Source: Zelopaecilomyces penicillatus (lineage: Eukaryota; Ascomycota; Sordariomycetes; Hypocreales; Pseudodiploosporaceae). From it: a DNA stretch of 64,000 nt. Below are positions 33,947 through 45,703 of the stretch, in pieces. A program made the translations under genes and the position numbers. Positions within the stretch are counted from its first letter, which is position 1. Each line of letters starts with the position of its first letter. Location: NCBI GenBank assembly GCA_005765155.1, contig VCCP01000003.1, forward strand, positions 2,790,001 through 2,854,000. Reading direction: 5' to 3'. The notes below the pieces were generated by a model, which saw only the letters and a program-made list of their open reading frames with translations, did no database searches and was not told the origin of the DNA.

Positions 33947-35419
33947 GTTGTCCAGAGGTGGAGGAGGGTCGGCCGATAGGAGGGTGTCGTGGGTCGTGGT
34001 TCAGATAGGCACAGGCGATACAGACTTGGGTTTAATCGGAGAATCGATGATAGAGGCGAGAGCAAAAATCACTATTGCGATGTAGATGTGTGAACCAGTC
34101 ACTTACTAAACACCGACCAGCCAGGTGATATTGTAAATGTGGAGGAGTTGGCGAGTAGATAGGGGGGGGGACAGTCGAAATGCGGTTATAGCTGAGCGTG
34201 CGCTACTGTTAGCTTTCACACATCAGGGTGGTTCATCCCAACAGCACAACGTGAAAAATGGATCCGTGTGTTGCATACTGATATAGGCTCTCACAGGTAT
34301 TCCAACAAGTGAGGTCAGTTAGGCATGTAGTGGTGTGGTGCAGAGAAGATGCTAGGGAACACATTAATAGGACTTATTGAGAAAGACAAGAGGCAAGGGG
34401 GGAAGTGGGTCGCTCATATTGGTCCAGATGTAGGTACGGTAATTAATAAGGTGTGTACAGAGTACCTGGGTAGTAATTAGTGATGTTAGAGCCAGCTCGG
34501 CTACCTGTAATTATTAGCACATCAATTACGTTGCCCACGGGCGCGAAGGTGGAGTTGCCCCCTGCTAAAATCAAGTTATCATTATTACCAGAGTGCCCAA
34601 TGGGTCTTTATTATCATGGGCAAAATGTCCAGTATAACTGACGCTCACCATGGCTCTCTTAACTTGGCGAACACATGCTTCTTTGATTCTGTGTCTTGCG
34701 TATGTCGCTGTAAACGCCAGCAGCATCTTTTCCCTCAAGGCTTATGCAGAAGATATATCCGAATTTCAAGAGGGTAGATGTGTTTACCACTGACAACATA
34801 TTAGTCTACCGCCTCAGATCACCCTTTGATGCCATCCAAGGGTCTACAGCCAAGACATGTCATAGTGAGTTTGCAATTATAGTGTCATTATTTCTGATAG
34901 GCTCCAAGTTTCGTCTGTTGACCGCTGCTATATTATTTACGCCGAAAGGGTTAATGGCACTCCTCAAGTTTGATTGTTTCTGCTCTGCCAAATAATCAAG
35001 TGACGTCAATTCGTAGTACGCTGGAGACGCTGGCGATGTTGTCCTCCGGTGCATCAGTGAAATTTTCACTCAAATTGAATAGGAGACAATGAACAAGCAA
35101 AGAGTAATATAATGATATGAACAGTTTTGAAATCGAGCCCGATCTTCATCCTAACATTGTCTACTCGCCGTTTCCGAATTCCAAAATGAACTCACCAGGC
35201 AAAGCAGCGTCACTTGACTTGCATCTTGGCTGACATTGCAACCACACCTAGGTAATCCGTGTATCTTCTTCAGTTGATCGGCCCAAATTTCTCCTTCCAT
35301 CCATTTTCCTCTACTTAGTTTCCCTTCCCTGTCATCCAGTTCAACGTTCATAACGAAGGCAGCGACTTGTAAAAATCCTTCCGGCAAATTTCCTCGGGCG
35401 AATGGGCAAATGACAACAT
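33947..35419. other. Intergenic region OXR1 promoter / MAPK 3' side
   Basis: No well-supported gene. Open frames on both strands around 34744-35387 lack any recognised domain. One short candidate secreted ORF at 34650 is listed separately. A run of 9 G lies near 34162. The sequence just downstream of the MAPK stop (35150-35400) stays open on the minus strand but is most easily 3' UTR. Confidence 0.5.
34650..34793 (+). CDS. Candidate small secreted protein (tentative)
   Basis: An AUG in a textbook context (CACCATGG) opens a 47-residue frame. Its N-terminus looks like a signal peptide: M-A-L-L-T-W-R then a hydrophobic stretch L-I-L-C-L-A-Y-V-A-V ending in N-A-S. The frame closes at 34791-34793 but a GTAGAT donor at 34774 and later AG sites (34816-34817 or 34839-34840) could extend it. 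A GTGAGT at 34864 could add another intron. I do not recognise the product and cannot settle the exons. It may be chance. Confidence 0.25.
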   Translation: MALLTWRTHASLILCLAYVAVNASSIFSLKAYAEDISEFQEGRCVYH

Positions 35420-36759
35420 CTATCGCATAATTTCTTGATAGATGAGCTGTTTCAATTGCTCTTTGCTCAGATTGTCCTTGTGCTTGTCAAAGTCGAAGAA
35501 TTCCTCCGGAATTGGAGGTGCTGTTGGTTCGTCCTCGGGGTCATGATACGGCTCCAAATAGGGATGCTTCAGGGCCTCTTCAACAGTGATGCGCTTTACG
35601 GGATTGAAAGCCAGAAGTTTTTCGAGTAGATCGAGAGCTAAATCCGAGGTTTTGGGGAACAGTGTCCGGAATGGTACCTTCTTCTTGAAGGGTAGTGAGC
35701 GGATGTATTCGCGAGCACGACGAGACTTGATGCCGTAGTAATCCTCCATCGTTGGTGTGCCAAGAACGTCCAATATGAGAGTCAATTGATGATGATCTAA
35801 ACATAAATTAGCATTTATATATATATCGTTAGGTTCCATTTGCAACAACACAGTAATGTCAGAAAAGGGATTTGGAGGAACTCTCACAGTCTTTGCCAGG
35901 AAACAATGGCTTGCCACTCAACATCTCCGCCAGTATGCAGCCCACAGACCACACATCAATCGCCTTTGTGTACTCTTTGAATGTTAACATGATTTCAGGG
36001 GCACGGTACCAACGCGTTGCGACATATTCTGTCATAAATCCCGAATTGTCTTCCTGCGATGCGGCAGATCGAGCGAGGCCAAAATCACAAACTTTCAGGT
36101 CGCAGTTTGCATTGAGGAGGAGGTTAGATGGCTTGAGATCTCTGTGGAGCACATTTGCTGAATGCATAGCCTTGAGAGCGCGCAGGGTTTGGTAGATGAA
36201 GTACTGGCAATGGTCGTCAGACAAATCCTGCGTGCGAATCACCCTGTGCATGTCCGTCTCCATAAGCTCCTATAAGATGGAAAGTTGTTAGATATTAAAG
36301 TTATGTTAACAAAAACATGGGAACGGGTGCACAGCGGGTAGCGCACTTGAATGAGATAGACTTCATTGAAACTATCATAGCCTCGAGGTTTTTGGATGTC
36401 GAGAATGGAAATGATGTTTTCGTGATTGAAGTAGCGCAAAAGTTTCATCTCTCGCAGAGTTCTCAGGCAGAACATGGAGTGATCGAACGGTGTGATCTTC
36501 TTGATTGCCACCTTCTGGCCAGAAGGCTTATGTATCGCGGAGCTGGTTCGCGGCATTACGTGTGAGCGTGACATGGGCTGAGAGAGTAAATGAGGGGTAG
36601 CTAGCTGTAGCGGCAAACGGCAGCTATGCCCAGAGCAACTCACCAGACAACTCCGTAAGCTCCTTCACCAACAACATCTTGGATATCGTACTGTTCGCTG
36701 ACGTTGAAAGAAATTTTGCGAGACGTCGACGAGCTGTTAGGAGGGTTTGAGCGAGACAT
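35420..36759 (-). CDS. PMK1: MAP kinase of the FUS3/KSS1 (PMK1/FMK1) type, 4 exons
   Basis: Terminal kinase of the fungal pheromone/filamentation cascade. In plant and insect pathogens it controls infection structures and invasive growth. Exons 36759-36644, 36542-36347, 36269-35888 and 35796-35420 (introns of 101, 77 and 91 bp, phases 2, 0 and 1) give 356 residues, the length of the PMK1 family. Seen: G31-E-G-A-Y-G glycine loop, A-I-K53-K, H146-R-D-L-K-P-S-N with catalytic D148, D166-F-G, and the activation lip T184-E185-Y186 followed by V-A-T-R-W-Y-R-A-P-E. The C-terminus ends in Q-L-I-Y-Q-E-I-M-R. The second exon has G-Y-D where relatives usually have S-Y-E or S-Y-D. The upstream intergenic region is 2.7 kb, suggesting a long promoter or leader. 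Confidence 0.97.
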
Positions 36760-39508
36760 ATTGGTAGCTATGTTGACCGTCGTGTTGACGTGTGAACAAC
36801 CAGCGGCGGGCTGTCGGCTGGCGTTGGACTACAGAACGGGACGATAGTTGCGATTTGGCTAGTATATTCGTAACAGAGAACGCGTAAATAGTTGGAGCCG
36901 TCTCAAATGTCTTCGCGGCGCGAGTCACTCAGGGAGCAACGAAACTACTGTGTCGTGGAGTGTTGATTGCGGAGGTCGCAGTGTCGTGTTTCTGCTGCTG
37001 CGCGGTGATGTTGGCTACCCGCTCGGGCCTTTTCTTCCAACTGATGAATGGCTGGAGAAGCTGTTGCGGGTCCGTACAGTACTGCAACTTGGAATCTCGA
37101 AACTACTTAGTGACGGAACCCTTAAATAAACCTAGACTTCAGGTGAATGTGTGGAGTTGCCGCATGCCAAATGCACGAACAACTGGGTGACTGTTTAATG
37201 AGAAAGGATAGGAGTCATAGGACAGACTTTTGGCTTGTACTTCTAGCTTTTTGGCGGGGTATGGCGGACGGATGCGGGACGAGGCGGGAGGGAGGGGGTG
37301 AATTGCTGTGGATGGACGTTGCTGCTAGGTAGCACAATTATCAGTAAATCGCCCAGACAAAAGCATGCCCACTACAGATAGCACAACTTCCATTCACAAC
37401 ATGGTCATGCATGATGCATAGAGCTCCGTTGATGGGAAGTCAAACCAAGGCGAAGAGAGACGGGATCGAGGCAGTGTTTCAGCACATGGGAAGAGTGCTG
37501 ACCTTGTTTCTTGGTTGCTCCTCTCCCCGATGTGAGCTGCCTGCTTTAGGCCGGGTTTGGTATGGGTTCTTGCGTGCCCCGCGTTTGTCCGCAATGAATG
37601 ATGTGCTGAGCCGGATACCCTCTGCAGCCTTTTCGCACTATAGACAGATACCAATGAGGAAATCAGATGTAAGCGGGACTATTTGTTGAGCTATCCTTGG
37701 GTAGATGTTGTGTGCAAGTTTGGAAGTGGTAAGAAGTGGCCAAGAGGACGGATGATTGGCATCAGATGGCATGAATTGAACGGGGGGTTCAAATACCATG
37801 TAACTTTGTACTAGCAAGCGCCCGTCTGTAACCCGAACACCCTGGGGTTACATTTTTTTGAGATCAGTACAGTGGGTGTACCTTTACTTTACCTGTACTT
37901 GTGCTTGGACATATCGCTGTGCGGTGCGCCATGTCCGACCAAATCAATGGGAAGGTTACAATAGGCCACCTAGTACCTACCTTGTAATCCAAGCCACTAA
38001 CAAACGCAATTCGCAATTGTTGCTGTGCCATCTATTGCTCTATTCGCGGGAGTCTAAATAGCCTACCTAGGTAGGCACTGAACAACATAGCTTTTCCTCT
38101 ACCTAGTGCTGTACCATAGGTACCTAGTACTCTGTTAAACATACTAACCTCCTCGTACTTAATGTACTTAGGCACTTGTACCTCGATGCCCAAGCGGTGC
38201 ACATTCAACTACACACATTGGGCTGTGCTTGTATCACATAAAAGTATACCTTGAAATGCAGCGTACTTAGGTATCTACTAAGGTAGATACGTAATGACAA
38301 TACTTGAGATCCAGACTTTGAGTACAGTGTGACCCCAGGTTCAGCTCTGCAAATGGGAATTAACGTCAATGCCAGGTTGATTGGTTCGGTGACTCTAAGG
38401 CAACTTTGGCGAACGATTTGGGGATGGAACTCCTTGCTCCAAACAGGCACGAAGCAGCACGTAATTACAAGGCTCATTTTGTTACCCCTCCCCCACCATC
38501 GTCATCCCCTGCTTGTCTCAGCTATTGTCTCCGGGCGCCTAATCGTTGCTTTGACTGGTTGCACACCAGTCCCATCCGCCCACTCAGCGGGTGTTTCATG
38601 ACCCTTACCAGTTGCAACCCAGTTTATTGGATACCATGTGATAATTCTGTCAATTGGCGTACCGGGGTTTCCATCATACGTAGGTACAGTACTAGACAGT
38701 GGTGCCTCCTATCAATATAAATGTCGTACAGGAGAATGAGAGACAAAATATATTGGTTCCAGGTACCTAGCATAGCGTGTGCCAGTCGCTCCAAATTCCC
38801 TTTACCCACCTTTGTAGCAACAGACGATCACTGATATCCAAGATTGTCCTAATTCCACCCTAACAAATGCATGCAATGAACGACTCAAGTACATCATCCC
38901 GGAAACTTCAACACATGATCAGTGTATTTCGGTCTTGTACTTTTAGCAGACGGACAACAACTGTCATGAATGAAAGATTTGTTAGTTAAACGAACCCTAG
39001 AGTTGGGCGAATGAATTGTTTGCCATTTCCATGTTCTGGGCAAGTAAAGGTAAAGGGATGGGATGACCCTTTGAAACGCGGTAGAAGTGCGTTGTGGTGA
39101 ACCCGAAACTCATAATGCGAGCGTATCTTCGACATTTCAATTCTCCTACGTCTCATCCCAGCTTGACCTCATCCTTGCCAGGCTGTTCGGCCAAAGTAAG
39201 CTGCCCGGCTTAATTACACATGAAGACCAACATATGCAACCAGTACGGGCTCTGTACCTAGGTGCCCACCAGAGTCATATTTCCGTCGTCTTTTTCCTTT
39301 TATATTCGTTTCTCATCAAGAGTATCGAAACTGCCCCTCACCGTTCTGTCTATACAAGGACAACACCACTAGTCACTACTGCACAACCTAAACACCATGC
39401 ACAATTAGCTTTCTGTCACTGTGCCACGGCTTCACCTCTGCCAAAGACCCAGTGCAGGTCTCTCCCCCTTTTCTTCCTTGCGGTTTAGAAATAGTTTGAA
39501 GATAGAAA
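36760..39508. other. Intergenic region upstream of the MAPK
   Basis: 2.7 kb between the MAPK start and the SEC24 stop. Many short open frames on both strands, none with a recognisable domain. CT- and GA-rich stretches near 37270-37310. From 38040 to 38300 there are several CCTAGGTAGG, GGTACCTAG and TAGGTAT palindromic elements. A further GTACCTAGGTGCC lies near 39254. Confidence 0.55.
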
Positions 39509-42413
39509 TTAACTGACCTTTTCCCGTAGGGTACCGAGCCACTGCGCAGCACTAACTCCCTGATCTGCCCGGTCCTCTACCAGCAATGTCTGCGCCCAGA
39601 GCTTCAGGCTAGGCTCTCCGTCTTCACGCACGATGTAAAGATGAGGCACTATAATACTACCTACACCCAGTGCGCGGTGATCCTTGCTCTTCTGTATTAC
39701 CGCTCGTATCCGCTCGTTAAAATCATTTTCAAGCTCTGGTATCCTTCCTTTGCCAACGTGGATCTGTGCCCGATCCTCAACTCCGAACACATCCGCAATC
39801 AGTTGGGGAACAGCATCTCGCCCAACCCAAAGGAATTGAGTCTGCCCATCATCGATAAGATACAAGCCATAAGGAGCAAATCTTTCCGAAGATAGGTTCA
39901 GCGCCGGGGGCAGCATAATTTGGCCTGTTGCCTCATCCGGAACGCCAGCATTGTCAGGCATGTCATGCAATGAATAAAGCCTGGGGTATATGTACCTCAT
40001 CAACAGTGGGATGGGTAGCGTAGACAGAAGACACAGAGCAGCAGAGCGAATGTCTGATGGGATTTGAGCTGACTTTCGCAAGCCAACATTCTTTATAAGG
40101 CCGAGGAACAGGACAGGGAGACCACGCAGATTGGCAGGAAACTGCAAACCACCTCCCATACTGCCGCCGGCAAGCTCCTTCTTGAACGTTTGCAACAGCT
40201 CGGTGAGCTTCGCCTGAAGAGCATCCCTTGCAGCATCAAGGCCGCTGCTGAGCGCTCTTTCCACCGCCTTATGGCTGAAGTAAGCAGTGATAGCGCACTG
40301 GTCTGCAGATGCGTACAAATCAGAGAGGTTCGTCGTTGTTGGCAGAGCCAAGGTCAACACCCTGATTCGGCGCTCTCCGTTGCATGTTGTATGGAGGACA
40401 GCAGCTTGAAGGCACACGACATTTTTGCCAAGATTCTCATCAATTGCAACCTCAACCACGTAACATTGGTCGCGGGGGAACGCTGGGAATGCGCAAAGAT
40501 CTGAGCTGCGGTTGAAAAAGTTACCATAGAAGGTGTTCATGCGCAATCCTGAAGTAGCACGAACTCGAAGCACAGCCTCCAAGCCTATTTCTGAGGAAAG
40601 ATAGTCGCTAAATTCGGAGGCAAACTTGAGGGCATCTTCAGGCCGAGACGCGTGCCAGCCAGGGTAAAACCAGGTCTGGCCACCTGTGTATCGAGGAAGG
40701 TTGCTAAGCGAGGCCACATCCTGGTATTGTGAGGAAAACAAAAACATGTCAATTGACACTTGGTTCTTAGAGCATTCAACTGCAAAACTCTTGTAGAAAC
40801 TGTTAGATGTTTGCAAAAGACCGCTTTCTTTGGAAGTACCCAGAAGCTTTTTGTCCTCTCTCATGTCCAGCTTTCCAACCCCCATGTTGGGCAATGACGC
40901 GGTCAAGACAACAATCTTTCCGCCCAGGGAAGAGATGAGCTTGTGGCTAGCACGTAGGGCAGCGCCCATACATGAACCATTGCTTTGGTTGTTTTGAAAC
41001 ATATCAGGCAGCTTCTGCAGGAATCTTTCAACGCTCTGTCGACTTTCCGCTAATGGGACAAGCAGATCGTGGGGCACGGGCAAAAATGGCTCATCAAGGT
41101 CGCTGACGACCAACATATTAGTGTCGCCATTTTCGTCTGAATCCTTGGGAATAGAGAAGTAGTGCAGGCTGGAGTCGACAGCAATGAATCCCATGCGAGT
41201 CCGTCGGTCTGCATTAGGTATCCTGTTAAGACTATCCAGGATGGTCCGAGCACTCGTTGCTAGGAGTCCATTTGACACAGCAGCGTAACTGACGTCAAAG
41301 CAAAAGAGATATACCAAAGGCTGAGGTGGCCGAACCATATACTCTTGAGGGGCGACGAACTCAACAACAGAATGGTTTAGTTCATGTCGCTGCCATCTGT
41401 CAACAGATTGCTGGGCGGCGGCATCCCAGTCAAAAGCCTGAGGAACATCGTTGCTCAAATTACACATGTTGCACCTCCAGCGGTGGCCGTGATCTAGAAA
41501 GGTGACAAATGGATTGATATACGTTCGACACCGTCTGCAACGCGAGATAACTTGATCTTGAACGACAGGGATCGGGTCTTCGTCATCGTGCAAAGAGCCA
41601 TAAGGCTGAATAACCAGCGCAAGGGGTAACTTGGATTTTTTCAACAGAGAGTTAGTTGTGGGAACGGCATTCAATGTTGAGCGAATGTATCGCGAAGAAC
41701 AATTGGCGTCAGGGGACGGAGTCACGCTTGTCTATGAGCATTAGGTTAGCATGTGCTAATATGACGAACTTGGGGACACAATGGCAGGATTGTCTGACAT
41801 TTGGCGGGAGGACAATGGGCGGCGGCGGCAGCTCCAGTTCGGACACATTGAAGGGTTGGCTCAGCAGATCGGTAGGATACAGTTGATTTAGGATAGCAGG
41901 TCGAGCCGCTGGACCGGCCTGCTGTGCAGGTTGTAGCTGGGGCTGTACACCCATCTGCATACCAGCCATGCCTTGCGTGATGCCAGCAACACCTTGGATA
42001 GGTGGCTGGGCACCAGCAGCTGGATAGCTCTGATCGGGAGCTTGATATCCGCCATAAGCTGGCTGGGGCGCGGAAGCTTGCGGTGCGCCGTAGTTGCCTT
42101 GAGGGTACTGATATCCAGGGGCGGCGGTGGTCCCAGGAACTGGTTGAGGCTCGGGTTGGGGATATGCTCCATAGGATGGTGACGACTGGATCGGTGGCAT
42201 GCCGTACTGTTGCCCTCCACCTTGCATTTGACCGCCAACACCAGCATTGGCTCCAGTGCCGACCTCGAAAGCCTGCGCTGCATATCCCCGTTTCTTCTTC
42301 TTGGCCTGCGCAGTGTCCTGACCGGCAGCTAAGCCCGCTTGGTCATCGTAAGGCAGTTGTTGACCATGTTGGTCGTTCTGCTGGCCGTAGCCATCGTTCG
42401 GAGGAGCCGACAT
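39509..42413 (-). CDS. SEC24: COPII coat subunit Sec24, 2 exons
   Basis: Cargo-binding subunit of the COPII inner coat at ER exit sites, partner of Sec23. Exon 1 42413-41799 and exon 2 41731-39509, with a 67-bp intron (GTCAGA..ATAG, phase 0), give 945 residues. The first 200 residues are low-complexity Gln/Pro/Gly/Tyr with K-K-K-K-R-G-Y. Then comes the zinc finger C270-X2-C273...C292-X2-C295, a trunk domain (L-F-C-F-D-V-S), a beta-sandwich, helical part and gelsolin-like end (Y-L-I-D-D-G-Q-T-Q-F-L-W-V-G). The frame ends L-R-E-K-V-S-stop, and GTCAGT at this point could be a donor for a tiny last exon, so the final two residues are uncertain. The N-terminus favours Sec24 over the paralogue Sfb3/Lst1. 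Confidence 0.93.
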
Positions 42414-44400
42414 GATGGGCGAGGGGGTCGAGGAGAGCCAGCAAGCGACACGATTGTATGTGGAGTGAAGGATTTAGAGTCGAGCTGGGCTGTAGCAGCT
42501 AGGGAGTGAGTACAGCTCTGCAGCAAGTGCAGACGCTGTCGGATGCAGAGAATATCAGGAGGTCGCGGTCGATTATCAACGATTCAGAGGCCAGATTGAC
42601 GTCGAAAAGCCAAGGCTGAAGCGGCGATAGAGATTGGTGGCAAGGCGCTCGGTGGGATGCAGCCAGGTGGGCAAGCTCGAAATGCTGGACAGCAGGGCGG
42701 GCTGCAAGTGTGTCCTTTTCCCAGCCGGCTGGACACCGCTCCCCTACTAAGGCTACCTACACGAGGGAGAGAGAGGGGCCTAGCCTATATGTAAGCTCGG
42801 CGGGCAATGGCGGGGGTAGTACGGGAGACCAAATATAACCAGTACCCAACAACTTGGTACTGTTGAATATTGCACGACAATAGGATTGACAATGAACAGA
42901 AACAGCGAAATACATGATGATTCTTTAGTCTATGAAGATTAACCTTTGATGCCAAAGAATGGCTCAACCCTGGCCTGGTTGGTCGCTTGCAATTCCTCCC
43001 TGAACAAACATGTTTATGACCGCGTGTAACTTAACATAGCTCAGGTCGTAGGTACTTGGATAAATACTTACTAGAAGGTACTATATAGGTATATCTGCAA
43101 GTAGGTGGTACCAAGTAGAGAACGAAAAAAAGATGATTCTTACATTGCAGGTACATCCATTCGTTATCTCCGCGCTCACAAAATTACATCAGCACTGCTA
43201 ATATATACCGACACGGAAAACATGCCCTGCTAATTTGGACCGGGTCGGTAATACTGTTCGTACCAGAGAGGAACCAACCACACACAATATAGAAGGTGTA
43301 TGGACTGACCTTGCACTGCTTGGACCGACGAGTGATTGCCTAATGAAACCTTGAGTTGTCCATAATGTTGGCGCGCAGCGTGGGCCGCAACTACCTAACA
43401 GGTAGCCTTTTGATAACGTGATACGAGGGCGCAGTGTATTGGGAAATTTCACGCAGCAATATCTCACCTCAATGCACTGTTTTCTTCAGGTTTATTTTCC
43501 CCAGAGTCTTCGGCTACTTGGTAATCAGCAAGTTTAGGTACTCAGAAGCATTATTACCTACTTGGAAGACGATGGCCGACCTCCCAGTACGGCACTCAAC
43601 TATAATCTTTCCCCGCTCTCACGTTTACCAAACAAGCGATCATCAGTCGTGCAAGTCATTATTTCTTTTCTTCTCTACATCGTGTACTTGACCCGCATCA
43701 GCTACCAATTTCTTTTGGGAAGCATCTGGACGTAATATGGCCACCACCAACGTGAAGTCAGTCGTGCCTGTGTACCTGGATGTGGGCTGGCGCCAATCCC
43801 CATGTCCCTCTCTTCTACTACCTATCGTAAGTTGAATGTAACAGTTCGCAACCGGACCACCGATATTAGCGCACCCAAGCCATGATAGCCGTCTTGCCGC
43901 ACAGCCGTCACACCCACTTTGGAGGGGCTTGGGGGGGGGGGGGGGGGGGGGGGGGGGGTGTAGTTGCACATTGGTACATTGGCACACTTACAGTAGTAGC
44001 ATGGCACTTGGCGTATGGAACTGGTATGGAACTGGAAGGCCTCCGCCTGTGCAAGATCTTTGCAGGCTCGTGATGATCGAGAAAGATTTGTTGCTGTACC
44101 CACCCCCATTTCTACATACCTTTGCGTTCTACATACATCTTGTCTGGTTCATCTGGCTCCAAGTCTGCTGGTATCTGATTACGCCCATCGCAACGTCCCT
44201 GAGTTTACTTCGAATATCCCTTTCCCATTTAATAGATTTGCTTCTCGTCGCGAAAGCTTAGCAATATTCTCATTCCCATCCATCCCCTCACGCCGTTGGC
44301 TGGTTGCGTGCGCTGTCCTATTCTGCCTCGCCCATTCTACTCGCCGCAACGCAAACAACACAACCGCCCGCCACACGCTTTTCTGTAAACGCCATTTGCC
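42414..44400. other. Divergent intergenic region SEC24 / small membrane protein
   Basis: Shared upstream region of two divergent genes. It includes CCTA-type short repeats near 43050-43110 and a 28-G homopolymer at 43931-43958. Open frames around the poly-G (Gly- or Pro-rich) are artefacts of the run. Confidence 0.55.
43931..43958 (+). repeat. Poly-G tract, 28 G
   Basis: 28 consecutive G residues, preceded by GGAGGGGCTT. A tract this long can form a G-quadruplex and is prone to sequencing and replication length errors. It lies about 440 bp upstream of the small membrane protein gene. Confidence 0.95.
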
Positions 44401-44809
44401 ATGGCTTCCACGTTAAGGTAAACATCTACTCTTCTTCTAACATTATGCTTGTCTTATTTCCACTCATTCATTGAAGCCAAATTGTCCCTCTCATCGTCGT
44501 TCTGGCCCTTGTCGCCGGTGGTGGCTGGGTCGGCTACCAGATCTACCTCAGCGTCACCAAAATTCAGCAGACAGCGTCCGAACGCATGGGCCGCAAGAAT
44601 GTCGTCTTCACGAAAGACGGCCTCCGTGTAGGTGTGAAGCAGGTTCAGAACGAAAAATATGTCGATGCCACCCAGAGTTTTGTCGTCAAAGCCTGGAATC
44701 TTGGCAATTCGCGTGAGGATGAGGAATTGTAAGCACCCTATGCTCCTGTCATTTCCCCCTCTAACCACATCTTCTTTGCTAACTCTTTTGCTACAGGAAG
44801 AGACGCTAG
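44401..44809 (+). CDS. Small single-pass membrane protein, 93 residues, 3 exons, function unknown
   Basis: The AUG at 44401 lies in a good context. Exon 1 is only 17 nt (44401-44417), exon 2 44477-44728 and exon 3 13 nt (44797-44809). Introns of 59 and 68 bp have GTAAAC..GAAG and GTAAGC..ACAG ends and join in phases 2 and 2. The product has one N-terminal membrane helix at about residues 8-28 (I-V-P-L-I-V-V-L-A-L-V-A-G-G-G-W-V-G), then a charged region with R-M-G-R-K-N-V-V-F-T-K-D-G and W-N-L-G, and a basic end L-K-R-R. I recall similar short hypothetical proteins in other ascomycetes but know no function. A tail at the membrane with a cytosolic or lumenal C-terminal domain is likely. Confidence 0.8.
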
Positions 44810-45703
44810 TACATCACATCAGAAGCGCTAGAACTGATAAACCGTGTATTGTTGATGATGCTTCTCTTTCCTCTTTTAGCAGCTACGACTACCTTCATTT
44901 TCCCTTTGAAGCTGTAGAAAGATCTTTTCCTTTTACTGGAGAGAGGGATCAGAATCAGGGGAGGAAAACATGTAATGCCAGATTGGGAAATCAGGCAGCA
45001 TCAGTAGAACATTGGAAGTGTGGTAGGGCTGAGCGTTAATCATTTTGCGAACTATTTAAGAGGAGGCCAGTGGAACGACATGAAGATCAATCACCACTGG
45101 TACTTTCAGTCTAGTATCATGTAGCACTATCCTCGCATATACACATTCTCCAAGTATCACTTAGGTACTATTAGTAGATACTACCTACCTGCCTACCTTA
45201 GTACCTACCAGATAACCTCAATTAGCAGAGACATGTTGCTCCGATACTAAATATCTGGTCATCGTGGAAAACACATTGTCCAAACATCATTACATTGTTG
45301 AAGCACCTAGTGTGGCCATGTTTGACAGAACTTACTGCAATATTCTCGAAACATAACGAAACTGCACTTTGTGACTTTGACGAAACCACTTTAGACACAC
45401 CGTCTAAGCGCTTAAAATTATGTTAAGTTAACCTGCAGAGGCGAGAACTAAGTGCCTTAAAAGAGGCTACTTTAAACCCTTTACATCATTTGCCGCTCCA
45501 TAGTAATATACTATTGTGCTGAGCTTAAATTACGCTAGAGTTCCGAAGAAAACAGAAAAGACACACGATTCCCAGTTCCACAACATGGTCGCCAACTTCC
45601 ACGTGTATCACATCTACATGAAGGCAAGAGCCTTCCACTGTATCCCTACCTCAGCCAAAGCTACGAAGGCTACACAATTGGATCCATTGACTCCTCCTAT
45701 TCC
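44810..45703. other. Convergent intergenic region
   Basis: Between two converging genes; 3' UTRs expected. Positions 45165-45215 hold a dense cluster of TACCTA/TAGGTA motifs. No gene seen. Confidence 0.6.

Noticed and set aside
35151..35387. 78-codon minus-strand ORF just downstream of the MAPK stop
   Set aside because: Most simply 3' UTR; no start or splice signals tying it to a gene and no domain recognised.
43822..44261. Gly-rich and Pro-rich ORFs around the poly-G tract
   Set aside because: Produced by the homopolymer itself, not conserved-looking.
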